Shown: positions 26,835 to 35,751, counted from the first letter of the stretch. The stretch: 64,000 nt of DNA from Vagococcus zengguangii (GCF_005145005.1 NZ_CP039712.1:1209001-1273000); one strand, 5' to 3'. Made by a program: numbers and translations. Notes: a model not told the origin generated them from the letters alone.

Positions 26835-27869
26835 TTAGAAATATTTAGGCATATTTACATTCATAGCGTCAATGCCCGCTTCTAATAATTTTATTTGAGC
26901 TAAAGTTTGCTCAGGTTTGACAACAGGTTCTTGCCCGTTGACAAGCGTTTCATAGATTGCCTGATAAACACGAGAATAATCACCCACTTCTGAGACTACT
27001 TTTTCTTGATGATACTGGCCTGATTCATCAACATACGTCAACTCACCGTAATGCTCGGGTAAATCCAAGCCAAAGTCAGCGTTAGTCGGCATATAGAATA
27101 ATTTCAAATGTTCTTCTTGGCGATCTTTTGTGGTCTTAATAAAACAACCTTTTGTTCCATATACCGCAAAACTTGGACGCTCCTTTATTCTAAAGAAACT
27201 TGATTTTACTGATACTTTTAAACCTTTTTCGTAGAACAAATCTAAGTCGAAATAGTCGTTCATACGATTTAGTCCTAATAACTGACGAACGTCATAATGG
27301 ACATCTAGTGGTTCTCCAAAATACGAAATAACTTGATCAAGTGTGTGACAAGCATGGCTATACAAAAAGTCGTTAATTACATCTAAACGCTGATTATTCG
27401 TTGGTACTTCCGGTCTGAAATAATCAAAATGCATCTCTAACTCTAAAATATCCCCCAATTTGCCACTTTCAATTACTTTTTGTACTGTTAAAAAGTCAGA
27501 ATCATAACGTCTATTTTGATAACACTCTAAGAACAACCCTTTTTCCTTAGCTAAAGCAAATAACTCTTGTGCTTGCTCAGAAGTTTCACAAAACGGTTTT
27601 TCTAGTAAAACATTATGTCCGCGTTGCAAAGCTTCCTTAGCCAACTCAAAATGACTTGTCGGAGGTGTCGTAATCACGACCAAATCCAAACTGTTATCTC
27701 CCCAAATAGCCTCTATATCGTTAACATACTCAACACCCTCTAACGTGTCCCACTTAGGCTCGCTTCGTGCATAGATTTTTTTTACTACAATTTCTTTTAT
27801 TTTAGTCGCAAATGGCAAATGATAACGATTGGTACTTTTACCATTACCGATATAAGCAATGTTTAACAT
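26835..27869 (-). CDS. Gfo/Idh/MocA family NAD(P)-dependent oxidoreductase
   Basis: The 344-residue protein has an N-terminal Rossmann domain (NIAYIGNGKSTNRYH) and the family motif EKPFCET around residue 92, whose lysine is catalytic. A C-terminal alpha/beta domain (about 125-330) follows. Members oxidise or reduce sugars, inositols or related compounds. The glycine pattern is GNGKS rather than the usual GxGxxG, a small deviation. It is divergent from an RpiR regulator, which probably controls it; the substrate is unknown. Confidence 0.88.
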   Translation of the reverse strand: MLNIAYIGNGKSTNRYHLPFATKIKEIVVKKIYARSEPKWDTLEGVEYVNDIEAIWGDNSLDLVVITTPPTSHFELAKEALQRGHNVLLEKPFCETSEQAQELFALAKEKGLFLECYQNRRYDSDFLTVQKVIESGKLGDILELEMHFDYFRPEVPTNNQRLDVINDFLYSHACHTLDQVISYFGEPLDVHYDVRQLLGLNRMNDYFDLDLFYEKGLKVSVKSSFFRIKERPSFAVYGTKGCFIKTTKDRQEEHLKLFYMPTNADFGLDLPEHYGELTYVDESGQYHQEKVVSEVGDYSRVYQAIYETLVNGQEPVVKPEQTLAQIKLLEAGIDAMNVNMPKYF

Positions 27870-27955
27870 ACATTATTCCTCCAAAATTCATTTGTTAACT
27901 TTATTTAAGCATTCTTCTTTAAATCTGTAAACTCTCTGTACTAATTAGGCAAATT

Positions 27956-27994
27956 ATTCCAAAAAATGGAGGCTATGCTCATTATTTTTGGAAT
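27956..27994. promoter_or_regulatory. Inverted repeat between the oxidoreductase and RpiR genes
   Basis: ATTCCAAAAA (27956-27965) and TTTTTGGAAT (27985-27994) form 10-bp arms. Inside lies a second inverted pair TCCA-AAAAA-TGGA. RpiR regulators bind GGAAT/ATTCC-type palindromes, so this is the likely operator for both divergent genes. Confidence 0.5.
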
Positions 27995-28068
27995 TTTTTT
28001 GCAATTAGTTAGAACCTCCTTGACGAATACGCTTTTTATTAAGACAATGAAAGTGGAGGTGTTGCTAA

Positions 28069-28926
28069 ATGTTAATTTTACAAGCACTCAAAGAAAAGAA
28101 AAACTTCAACTCTTCTGAAATTGAATTAGCAAACTATATATTAACGAATGCTGAGGACGTATTAGACGATTCTATTCAAGAATTATCAAATAAAACCTTT
28201 CATGCTACTTCGACCATCTACCGACTATGTCGCAAAATTGGTTTGAAAGGCTATAAAGACTTCAAAATTAAATTATCAGCTGAATTGCAAGCAAATCCTG
28301 TAACCCCTAGTTTAGTAGATCCAAACTTTCCTTTTAAAAAAGAAGACAATACACGCTCGATCGCAAAAAAAATACTAGAACTTTCCATTTCATCGCTCGA
28401 GTATACGGAAAAACTATTAACTGATAACTTGATTGACCAAGCAACTCACTATTTAACAAACGCAAATAAAATAGGGATTTTTGGTTATGGAGATACTTAC
28501 TTACCCGCTTTAAACTTTCAAAATAAAATGATGAAAATTGGCAAACGCGTGGAACTGACTCCCATACCTGGCGAGACACACCAGTTAGCCTTTCAATTTT
28601 CACCTGAAGACTGTGCCATTGTCTTATCTTATAGCGGACAAAGTAAAAACATGTATGAAATCGCCCAAATCTTACGTCAACGAAAAACCAAAATTATCGC
28701 TATCACTTCTAATGGCGATTCACATATTGCTGCGCTAAGTGATTTATCAATTGAAATTGCTAATAAAGAAAGCCAATCAGTTAAACAATCTACCTTTTCA
28801 TCTCAATTAGCGATTGACTACGTATTGAATACTCTCTATTCTTGTTTATTCGTTGAAAATTTTGAAGTAAATCAACAAAAACGAATTAGCGCGGAATTAA
28901 ATTTCTTAAATGACCGTTTCTTCTGA
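28069..28926 (+). CDS. MurR/RpiR family transcriptional regulator
   Basis: The 285-residue regulator has an N-terminal HTH_6 domain (about 1-75, STIYRLCRKIGLKGYKDFKI) and a SIS sugar-phosphate binding domain (about 110-240, with IGIFGYGDTYLP and IVLSYSGQSKNMYE). Members sense phosphosugars. The start ATG has GTGGAGGTG before it. It is divergently transcribed from the Gfo/Idh/MocA gene and likely regulates it. Confidence 0.9.
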   Translation: MLILQALKEKKNFNSSEIELANYILTNAEDVLDDSIQELSNKTFHATSTIYRLCRKIGLKGYKDFKIKLSAELQANPVTPSLVDPNFPFKKEDNTRSIAKKILELSISSLEYTEKLLTDNLIDQATHYLTNANKIGIFGYGDTYLPALNFQNKMMKIGKRVELTPIPGETHQLAFQFSPEDCAIVLSYSGQSKNMYEIAQILRQRKTKIIAITSNGDSHIAALSDLSIEIANKESQSVKQSTFSSQLAIDYVLNTLYSCLFVENFEVNQQKRISAELNFLNDRFF

Positions 28927-28930
28927 AAAA

Positions 28931-28974
28931 AAATAACCTCGATAGATAAGCTGACTTATTTATCGAGGTTATTT
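28931..28974. terminator. Bidirectional terminator between RpiR and the ABC genes
   Basis: 20-bp arms (28931-28950, 28955-28974) have one G-T pair and a CTGA loop. On the minus strand an eight-T run follows, so it is strongest for the ABC operon. Confidence 0.85.
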
Positions 28975-28987
28975 GGTTACGTATTGA

Positions 28988-29680
28988 TTAATGGCCTTTC
29001 ATATCATCCAAGGCAACTTCGTTTAATATTCCGTCATTCATTTCCAAAATACGATCACAATATGACAACATACGTGTATCATGCGTTACCATAATAATCG
29101 TTGTATTAGACTCATGTGAAATTTTTTGGAACACTTCCACCACTTCATAAGCTTTTTCGGTATCTAAACTAGCGGTTGGTTCATCTGCTAAAATAATTTT
29201 AGGACTTAGTACCAAAGCTAAACCGATAGCCGCTCGTTGGCGTTCTCCTCCTGAAATATCATCAGGGTATTTATCCGCTAAATGAGTAATTGACAATTTA
29301 TCCATTACTTGTTGAACACGTTCTTTATCGTATTTTTCTTTTTTATATTTGTACTTTAATTCAAACTGTTCTCTTAGTGTCAAATAAGGCACCAAGTTAG
29401 AGGCTTGTAGTACAAATCCAATATCATTGAAACGAACATTTGATAATTCTGTTTTTGATAAGTTTGACACATCTTTTTCGTTAATCGCAATACTACCTGA
29501 AGTTGGTGATTGTAGCGCGCCCATAATAGTTAATAGAGTAGACTTACCACTACCACTAGGACCAACGATTGCAACAAAGTTTCCTTCGTCAATTTTTAAA
29601 CTTGTTTCTTTTAAGATGTTGACCTCATTTGCGCCAACTGTAAAATTTTTCGTTACTTTATTTAATTCAATCACACTCAT
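28988..29680 (-). CDS. ABC transporter ATPase, MacB/LolD type
   Basis: The 230-residue ATPase has Walker A GPSGSGKST (about 38-46), signature SGGERQR (about 143-149), Walker B IILADEPTASLD and the H-loop VTHD. This sub-family pairs with FtsX-type permeases and powers export or extraction of lipids, peptides or drugs. It follows the permease gene by 12 bases. Confidence 0.92.
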   Translation of the reverse strand: MSVIELNKVTKNFTVGANEVNILKETSLKIDEGNFVAIVGPSGSGKSTLLTIMGALQSPTSGSIAINEKDVSNLSKTELSNVRFNDIGFVLQASNLVPYLTLREQFELKYKYKKEKYDKERVQQVMDKLSITHLADKYPDDISGGERQRAAIGLALVLSPKIILADEPTASLDTEKAYEVVEVFQKISHESNTTIIMVTHDTRMLSYCDRILEMNDGILNEVALDDMKGH

Positions 29681-29692
29681 ATTTATTTCCTC

Positions 29693-30820
29693 CTACAACG
29701 CATCTAGCGGATCAATGTTCAAGACACTTTTCGCTGAGAAGACACTACCAATTAACCCACAAAGAATGAATAATAGCGTAATAGCTAAATACAACGGCCA
29801 GTATATTGCCACTGGAACACTTGCGGGCATAAAGTAAAATGTTACGACAGTTAATGCTAAACCGATTAAAGCACCAAAAATACTAATTAATAGCGTTTGA
29901 TAGATAACCGATTGGCTAATAAATTTATTACTAATCCCTTGTATTTTCAAAATGGCAAATATCGATTTTTTCTGCATTGTTAAGATATACATGAAAATCC
30001 CAATAATCACTGAAGCGATTAAGATCAAAGAAATAATCATTAAACCAAACGTTAATACTTGCGCTTGATAACCTGGAATCGAATTAATAAATTCTTTCTT
30101 ATCTAAATAAATCAACTTATTATCCGCTAATTTCTTCTGATCAACTTTTTCATCTACAATCACTGCTGAAATCCTAATTGGCGTATTTTCAGTTGGACCG
30201 GTCGTTGCCTCTACACCTTCTGCTTGATTTTCCTCAGTAGGCGAATAAATCATCATCGCTTGTGAAGCCATTTCTAACTCTACATATCCAACAGGTTGCG
30301 TGTTATATTTTGACGATTCTGTAAAACCAACTACTTTATATTCTCTGTCAGTGTCTAACAACGTAATAGTGTCACCTAGTTTTACATCCACTAATTCTTT
30401 AAAACTTTCACTTAAGACAATTTCATCTTGACCTGAAAATTTCTTTCCTTCAATAACAGGTGCCATTAGGCTATCATCGTTCTCTTCAACACCCATTAAA
30501 ACTAAATCTAACGGATCTGATTTAACTCCTTTTACCTCAACAACAGTTGACCCTACATTAAGCTGTTTACCATTTTTTAAATCAAGTCCTTTAACGACTT
30601 CTTCATCTATGGCTGATGAATAAATATTTTGATTGGAAGCTTTGGTTAACACAATTCCTTTTGCATCTTTCCAGTGATCAATCGAAGTTGTATTCGATTT
30701 AGCTAAACCATACGCTAAGCCTGATAAAAAATAAACTAAATACGCAATTAAGATGGTCACCATGATAATCATGAAAAAGCGACCTTTTTCTTTTTTTATT
30801 TCTTTAAGTGCTAAAAACAT
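29693..30820 (-). CDS. FtsX/MacB-type ABC transporter permease
   Basis: From ATG 30820 (GGGG six bases before) the protein has 375 residues; a TTG at 30832 is a less likely start. It has one helix at about 12-36, a large external domain (about 40-245) and three C-terminal helices (about 250-275, 300-325, 340-365): the four-helix FtsX layout. With the ATPase it forms an exporter; the divergent TetR regulator suggests induction by a small molecule. The substrate is unknown. Confidence 0.88.
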   Translation of the reverse strand: MFLALKEIKKEKGRFFMIIMVTILIAYLVYFLSGLAYGLAKSNTTSIDHWKDAKGIVLTKASNQNIYSSAIDEEVVKGLDLKNGKQLNVGSTVVEVKGVKSDPLDLVLMGVEENDDSLMAPVIEGKKFSGQDEIVLSESFKELVDVKLGDTITLLDTDREYKVVGFTESSKYNTQPVGYVELEMASQAMMIYSPTEENQAEGVEATTGPTENTPIRISAVIVDEKVDQKKLADNKLIYLDKKEFINSIPGYQAQVLTFGLMIISLILIASVIIGIFMYILTMQKKSIFAILKIQGISNKFISQSVIYQTLLISIFGALIGLALTVVTFYFMPASVPVAIYWPLYLAITLLFILCGLIGSVFSAKSVLNIDPLDAL

Positions 30821-30829
30821 TATTGTCCC

Positions 30830-30851
30830 CAATAAGTCAATCTACTTATTG
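30830..30851. promoter_or_regulatory. Palindrome at the start of the ABC permease gene
   Basis: CAATAAGT (30830-30837) and ACTTATTG (30844-30851) are inverted around six bases. This is a probable operator for the divergent TetR regulator. Confidence 0.5.
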
Positions 30852-30871
30852 AGTCCCCCCTTCTAATTCAA

Positions 30872-30887
30872 CTTATCAAACGATAAG
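30872..30887. promoter_or_regulatory. Second palindrome in the TetR-ABC gap
   Basis: CTTATC-AAAC-GATAAG shares the CTTAT half-site with the other palindrome. A minus-strand TATAAT (30891-30896) sits next to it, so bound repressor would cover the start of the ABC transcript. Confidence 0.5.
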
Positions 30888-30986
30888 GTAATTATAGCAA
30901 AAGAATTTCTAATTTGATATTATTTTGCTTAGGACAATATTTTGCTATAATATAAGTAACGAACTATTCAAAAGAATTGAGGTGAC

Positions 30987-31541
30987 ATGATGAAGAAAAA
31001 AATCATCGACCTAGCAACCAAACTATTTATGAAACAAGGATATTTAGCGACCTCGACAAGACAGATTGCAAAAGAATTGAATATTACGCAACCTGCTTTA
31101 TATCATCACTATAAAAATAAAGAACAAATATACATTGAAGTATTAAAAAATTTTTCTGATGAAATTGGTATTAATATGCATCAAATCATCGAATCTGAAC
31201 CCGATACTGAACAAGCTCTTATAAACATTTGTAAATATCTTCAACAAACCCATCCTATGAATTTTTCAATGATGATGCATGATATGAACCACGAATTAGA
31301 TGAAACAACACTTCGCGAAATCTTTGTCATCTGGCAAAAAAATTATTTTTATTACTTTGAACAATTATTCGAACGATTAAATCATACTCACGACCTATTT
31401 TTTTCCCCAAAACAAATTTCTTCTCATTTTTTAAGAGGTTTATCAGCTTATATTGTTGGAGAATCTGAAAAATCGATGACTCCAGAATTACCAATAGAAG
31501 AATTTGTCAAAATTTTCTTGCACGGTGTCATAAAAAAATAA
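30987..31541 (+). CDS. TetR family transcriptional regulator
   Basis: The 184-residue protein has the TetR N-terminal DNA-binding domain (about 1-48: TSTRQIAKELNITQPALYHHYKNKEQIY) and a variable C-terminal ligand domain. It is divergent from the ABC exporter genes, with two palindromes between them, which is the usual layout of a drug- or lipid-responsive repressor and its target. The ligand is unknown. ATG 30987 follows GAGGTGAC; the adjacent ATG at 30990 is also possible. Confidence 0.92.
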   Translation: MMKKKIIDLATKLFMKQGYLATSTRQIAKELNITQPALYHHYKNKEQIYIEVLKNFSDEIGINMHQIIESEPDTEQALINICKYLQQTHPMNFSMMMHDMNHELDETTLREIFVIWQKNYFYYFEQLFERLNHTHDLFFSPKQISSHFLRGLSAYIVGESEKSMTPELPIEEFVKIFLHGVIKK

Positions 31542-31585
31542 AGCAGGAAAAAGTGATGACTTCCAAGTCAAACTTTTCCTGCTTT
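31540..31585. terminator. Bidirectional terminator between TetR and NUDIX genes
   Basis: AAAGCAGGAAAAAGT pairs with ACTTTTCCTGCTTT with one bulge, and A/T-rich flanks serve both convergent genes. Confidence 0.8.
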
Positions 31586-31588
31586 ATT

Positions 31589-32170
31589 TTATTTAGCTAG
31601 TGAACCGTCAAGATATTGTTTCAACTTAGCATTTAATTTTGGGTAAATACGCTTTCTAAACCACTCTTCATTAGATGCTGCCACTGCATCATCTAACTTG
31701 AACCACGCTACTTCACTATTTTCGTCTGGTTTATTAATAAGGGGTTCATTCTCATCAGCCTCTAATAAGTAAGTGACATTTAAGTGAAGATGTGAAGGTT
31801 CATATAGCCCCTTTTTTTCATGACCATCAACCGTTAAAACTTCAATAGAAAAAATTTCATTCGTAACGGCTTTAACGTTTTTCAACCCACTCTCTTCTTG
31901 GACTTCTTTAATAGCCACTTCTAGTAAATTTTTATTACCATCCGCATGACCACCTAACCACGCCCATGAATCATATAGATTATGATATGCCATTAAGACT
32001 TTGTCCCGACCTTGATTCACAACCCACGCAGACGCTGTAAAGTGCGCACACTTATTAATTCTAGTAAATAAGTGTTCTTGTGTTTCCATCAAATCTAACA
32101 TCAATTTCTTATCAGCTGCTTCTTGTTGATTAACTGCTACGTAACGACTTAAGTTTGCTTTTAGATCCAC
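31589..32170 (-). CDS. NUDIX hydrolase
   Basis: The 193-residue protein contains a Nudix box, GHADGNKNLLEVAIKEVQEE followed by SGL (about 75-97), with lysine in place of the usual arginine of REUXEE. Nudix enzymes cleave nucleoside diphosphate derivatives. The start is GTG at 32170 behind GAGGAGGGGG. It is monocistronic and convergent with the TetR gene. The substrate cannot be told. Confidence 0.85.
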   Translation of the reverse strand: MDLKANLSRYVAVNQQEAADKKLMLDLMETQEHLFTRINKCAHFTASAWVVNQGRDKVLMAYHNLYDSWAWLGGHADGNKNLLEVAIKEVQEESGLKNVKAVTNEIFSIEVLTVDGHEKKGLYEPSHLHLNVTYLLEADENEPLINKPDENSEVAWFKLDDAVAASNEEWFRKRIYPKLNAKLKQYLDGSLAK

Positions 32171-32222
32171 ATATCCCCCTCCTCAAACATAGGTTTATTA
32201 TATCACAACTAAGTTGCTATCA

Positions 32223-32251
32223 TTGCCTCATTGGACATTAACTATTATAAT
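32223..32251 (+). promoter_or_regulatory. Promoter of the EEP-family gene
   Basis: -35 TTGCCT (32223-32228), 17-base spacer, -10 TATAAT (32246-32251), close to the SD TAGGAGG. Confidence 0.6.
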
Positions 32252-32270
32252 TTATTAGGAGGTAATTTAT

Positions 32271-33341
32271 ATGAAAAAACTATTCAAAGGACTTTTAATA
32301 GTAATTAGTTTCATCCTATTAATCGCTATTTGCTATATTAGTTATCTATTTCTAGACTATAAACGTTTACCAGACAACTTAGCACTTGAGGTTGTCAATC
32401 AGACTAAATTAGCAACACCTGAGTCAAAAAACCACTATCAAGTCACGAGTTTTAATATTGGTTATGCAGCCTATCCCGATGATTATTCGTTTTTTATAGA
32501 CGGAGGTAAGTATTCCCGCGCCTACGACAAACAAACTGTGTTAAACAATCTCGATGGTATTATTTCCAATCTGAAAGCTTTAGATTCGGATATCATTATG
32601 CTACAAGAAGTCGATACTAAGGGTCATCGTTCGAAGAATGTCCAGGAGGTTGATTATTTAGCGACTAATCTCAACCAATATCACTATGTTTTTGGACAAA
32701 ATTATGATTCAAGTTATCTATTTTATCCGATAACGCAACCAATTGGAGCAGCAACTTCAGGATTACTGTCTTTAAGTAAATACCCTATTGAAAAAAGCAC
32801 GCGCTATACCTTACCAATTGAAACCGACATTAATAAATTTTTTGATTTAGACCGGGCTTTTACAGTATCAGAAACAACGCTAGATGGACATCCATTAACA
32901 TTTATAAACGTCCATCTTTCAGCTTTCACTAAAGATAAAAATATCTTAGAGAACCAAATCAAACGCCTGAGTTCTTTTATGACTCAGGCCTACAAGGACG
33001 GTAACAGCGTGATTGTGGCAGGTGATTTTAATCACGACATGTTAGGGAACAGTCCTGAAGTGTTTAATACCGATAGATTGGTTAGAACCTGGACACATCC
33101 ATTCCCCGAAGATCTGCTACCAGAACATTTTTCTATCCCTAAAGGAAACTTAGCGTCTGACAAAGTCCCATCAGTTCGCTCTAATGGTGAACCTTACGAA
33201 CCGGGAAAATCCTTCGTCTCAATCGTTGATGGTTTTATCGTCTCTGATGATATAGTAGTGGAAGATCTTTCTGTCCACAACATTGACTTCAAATATTCAG
33301 ATCATCAACCGATTACTTTAACTTTTAATATTAGCAAATAA
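32271..33341 (+). CDS. Membrane-anchored endonuclease/exonuclease/phosphatase family protein
   Basis: This 356-residue protein starts with a membrane helix (about 6-30), followed by an EEP (DNase I-like) domain. Its metal and catalytic motifs are ITSFNIGY-like TSFNIGYA (about 58-65), IIMLQEVD (about 104-111), FINVHLSAF, VAGDFNHD and the final SDHQPI. The domain would lie outside the membrane. Relatives act on phospholipids, inositol phosphates or nucleic acids. It is a single gene with its own promoter and terminator. Confidence 0.88.
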   Translation: MKKLFKGLLIVISFILLIAICYISYLFLDYKRLPDNLALEVVNQTKLATPESKNHYQVTSFNIGYAAYPDDYSFFIDGGKYSRAYDKQTVLNNLDGIISNLKALDSDIIMLQEVDTKGHRSKNVQEVDYLATNLNQYHYVFGQNYDSSYLFYPITQPIGAATSGLLSLSKYPIEKSTRYTLPIETDINKFFDLDRAFTVSETTLDGHPLTFINVHLSAFTKDKNILENQIKRLSSFMTQAYKDGNSVIVAGDFNHDMLGNSPEVFNTDRLVRTWTHPFPEDLLPEHFSIPKGNLASDKVPSVRSNGEPYEPGKSFVSIVDGFIVSDDIVVEDLSVHNIDFKYSDHQPITLTFNISK

Positions 33342-33390
33342 ACAACGCTATCTAAGGATTATCGTTGTAACTCATTGATTGTAAAACAAT

Positions 33391-33424
33391 AAAAAGACTG
33401 GAGCTCTTGAGTTCCAGTCTTTTT
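33391..33424. terminator. Bidirectional terminator between the EEP gene and ccpA
   Basis: AAAAAGACTGGA (33391-33402) pairs perfectly with TCCAGTCTTTTT (33413-33424). Confidence 0.9.
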
Positions 33425-33428
33425 ATGA

Positions 33429-34433
33429 TTATTTTTTCGTTGAATCTTTTATCTTGAATCCGTGTGGCAAGATGATTTGTTTTTCTTCAACTTCTTCTTT
33501 GTTCATTAACTTAGTCAACAAACGCATTGACACTGCACCGATATCATATAAAGGTTGGCTAGTTGTTGTAATTTTCGGACGAGCCACTTCTGTTAAGAAC
33601 GTGTTATTAGACGTTACTATTTCGAATTCTTCGGGCACTTTAATACCGCGGTCTTGAATAGCATTTAAAATCCCTAAAGCTAAAACATCTTGCGTTACAA
33701 TCGCTGATGTTGCCCCACTATTGATAATTCTTTCAGCCAAATCTTCTACAATTTTATGGTCATAAACCGTTTCAAAAACCAATCCTTCTTTATAAGGCAA
33801 GTTAGCTTCTTTTAACGCTTCTTTATAACCATTCAAACGTTGTTTACCATTAATTGGATCTAATAACGATCCTGTTACTAAGGCAATTTCTTTGTTACCG
33901 TTTTTAGCTAACAATTCAGTTGCTTCTTTACAAGCTTTAGCATAGTCAATGTTTACCGATCCTACTTGTTGGTCAGGGTCTATAGCTCCTGCTAATACAA
34001 CTGGTGTTTTAGAACGTGAAAATTCCGCTCTTAATTCATCCGTAATGTGGTAACCCATAAAGACGATACCATCTACTTGTTTTGATAATAACGTGTTCAA
34101 CACGTTGACTTCTTTTTCCGTTTGGCCATCAGAACTTGCTAAAATGATGTTGTATTTGTACATTGTCGCAACATCATCGATACCACGCGCTAATGCTGAG
34201 AAATAAGCATTACTAATATCGGGAATGATTACACCAACTGTTGTAGTTTTTTTACTTGCTAGACCACGAGCAACAGCGTTTGGACGGTAATCTAGACGGT
34301 CAATAACCTCTAGCACTTTCTTACGCGTAACCGGTTTAACATTTGGGTTACCATTAACGACACGTGATACAGTTGCCATTGAAACATTCGCTTCGCGTGC
34401 AACATCATAAATTGTAATAGTTTGTTTTTCCAT
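33429..34433 (-). CDS. ccpA: Catabolite control protein A
   Basis: From ATG 34433 (GGAGG five bases before) the protein has 334 residues; an upstream in-frame ATG at 34445 overlaps the SD. It has the LacI DNA-binding domain (TIYDVAREANVSMATVSRVV, about 5-24; hinge ARGLASKKT) and a sugar-binding-protein-like core. Length and sequence match CcpA, which with HPr-Ser-P represses or activates carbon genes at cre sites. A cre-like site covers its own promoter. Confidence 0.94.
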   Translation of the reverse strand: MEKQTITIYDVAREANVSMATVSRVVNGNPNVKPVTRKKVLEVIDRLDYRPNAVARGLASKKTTTVGVIIPDISNAYFSALARGIDDVATMYKYNIILASSDGQTEKEVNVLNTLLSKQVDGIVFMGYHITDELRAEFSRSKTPVVLAGAIDPDQQVGSVNIDYAKACKEATELLAKNGNKEIALVTGSLLDPINGKQRLNGYKEALKEANLPYKEGLVFETVYDHKIVEDLAERIINSGATSAIVTQDVLALGILNAIQDRGIKVPEEFEIVTSNNTFLTEVARPKITTTSQPLYDIGAVSMRLLTKLMNKEEVEEKQIILPHGFKIKDSTKK

Positions 34434-34483
34434 AATTTCCTCCATTATTTTATCTAGAAATTCATTTTTTAGTAGTCATCATT

Positions 34484-34512
34484 AGAATAGCAAATGTAAG
34501 CACTTTATGCAA
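34484..34512 (-). promoter_or_regulatory. ccpA promoter
   Basis: On the minus strand -35 TTGCAT (34507-34512), 17-base spacer, -10 TATTCT (34484-34489). Confidence 0.65.
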
Positions 34513-34522
34513 GCGTTTTAAT
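34507..34522. promoter_or_regulatory. cre-like site over the ccpA -35 box
   Basis: ATGCAAGCGTTTTAAT matches the cre consensus TGNAANCGNWNNCA at all fixed positions but one. A second, weaker half-match, TGTAAGC, lies next to it at about 34495. This suggests autorepression by CcpA. Confidence 0.6.
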
Positions 34523-34655
34523 GACGTGTTTCTCAAATGATTTTCATACGCCACTTCACTCGATTCATATAGCACAAAGGTTTATATATACTTTTGTAAA
34601 TTTTCAACTTTTTTCATTATATGAATAAATCAACGATTTGTAAACCGTTTTGAAA

Positions 34656-34685
34656 GAAAAAAGCACCTTTTCAGGCGCTTTTTTT
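34656..34685 (-). terminator. Terminator of the zinc-binding lipoprotein gene
   Basis: AAAAAAGC and GCTTTTTT arms with an inner ACC/GG pair overlap the stop codon at 34684-34686. Confidence 0.75.
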
Positions 34686-35715
34686 ACTTAATCGATTTTT
34701 TCAAAGCCTCTAAGTTGTTTTCCATGATAGAAAAATAATCTTCGCCGGCCTTAACATCTTTAGTTGAGACTGTTTCTAATGTCGATAACGTTAAAATTTC
34801 GGCACCTGTTGCTTTGGCAATTGTATCGGCATATTTACTTGAGCCTGATTGTTCAATGTAAATATATTTGACCTGTTCCTCTTTAACAAAATCCTGCAAA
34901 GCTGCTAATTGTTTTGGACTAGGCTCAACATCAGGTGTTAAACCTGAAATGGAGACTTGATGTAAGCCGTATTCATTAGCTAAGTAACCAAAAGCTGCAT
35001 GTTGTGTGACGAATGTTTTGTTTTGAGCATCCTTGAACGCCTCTTTAAATTCACCATCTAGATTGGTTAATTTTTCAACAAATTGGTTATAATTTTTCTC
35101 ATAGTTAGTCTTATTTGGTGCATCTATTTCAGTAATACCTGATAAAATGTTTTTAGCTTGTTGTTCAGCCAATAGAGGACTTAACCATACGTGAGGATCT
35201 AACTCATGATTGTGACCCGCATGATCTTCGGCTTCCTCTTCGTCATGCTCAGGTGTTTCTGCTTCATGATCATGCCCATCGTGTTCATCATGTTCATCTG
35301 CTTCATGGTCATGTTCATCTGCTTCATGGTCATGTTCATCACCTTCTTCATTCGCTAAGAGCTCAATCCCTGCAGAAGCTTCAATTACTTTGGTCTTCTT
35401 GGTATCGATATTAGCTAGGACTGAAGATACCCAGGTTTCCATTTCATTTGAACTATACACAAACACATCAGCTGATTGAATTTTAGCAATGTCTTTGGCA
35501 CTCGGTTCATAATCGTGAGGCTCAACTTCACCAGTAACCAACATACTAACTTCGCCATTGTCCCCAACAATTTTTGTAGTAAAATCATAAACAGGATAAA
35601 ACGTTGTGACTACTTTAATCCCATCATTTGCTTCGTTACTTTTTTCTGTTTTCGCACACGCGCCTAACGTCATCAGAACAGACATAGTTATCAGTGCTTT
35701 AAATAGTTTTTTCAT
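34684..35715 (-). CDS. Zinc ABC transporter substrate-binding lipoprotein (AdcA/ZnuA type)
   Basis: The 343-residue precursor has a lipoprotein signal ending in LGAC (cysteine 20). The cluster A-I fold has metal ligands in the segments VEPHDYEPS (about 66-74), LDPHVWLSP, FVTQHAAFGYL and near the C-terminus. A 50-residue loop (about 129-180) is packed with His, Asp and Glu, typical of zinc-specific members. It should deliver Zn2+ to an AdcBC/ZnuBC importer, whose genes are not in the window. A Zur-type box lies over its promoter. Confidence 0.92.
   Translation of the reverse strand: MKKLFKALITMSVLMTLGACAKTEKSNEANDGIKVVTTFYPVYDFTTKIVGDNGEVSMLVTGEVEPHDYEPSAKDIAKIQSADVFVYSSNEMETWVSSVLANIDTKKTKVIEASAGIELLANEEGDEHDHEADEHDHEADEHDEHDGHDHEAETPEHDEEEAEDHAGHNHELDPHVWLSPLLAEQQAKNILSGITEIDAPNKTNYEKNYNQFVEKLTNLDGEFKEAFKDAQNKTFVTQHAAFGYLANEYGLHQVSISGLTPDVEPSPKQLAALQDFVKEEQVKYIYIEQSGSSKYADTIAKATGAEILTLSTLETVSTKDVKAGEDYFSIMENNLEALKKSIK
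35291..35340. repeat. 21-base tandem repeat in the His-rich loop
   Basis: A 21-base unit (35291-35311) recurs directly at 35312-35332, followed by a partial third copy. It encodes the repeated HDHEADE segment, so copy number may vary by slippage without frame change. Confidence 0.75.
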
Positions 35716-35728
35716 ACCTTCCTCCTAC

Positions 35729-35749
35729 AAATCGTAATCATTACTATTT
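35729..35749. promoter_or_regulatory. Zur box of the zinc-binding lipoprotein gene
   Basis: TCGTAAT-C-ATTACTA matches the Gram-positive Zur motif TCGTAAT-N-ATTACGA with one mismatch, and the flanks AAA/TTT extend the symmetry. It lies between the -10 and the SD. Confidence 0.8.
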
Positions 35750-35751
35750 AC

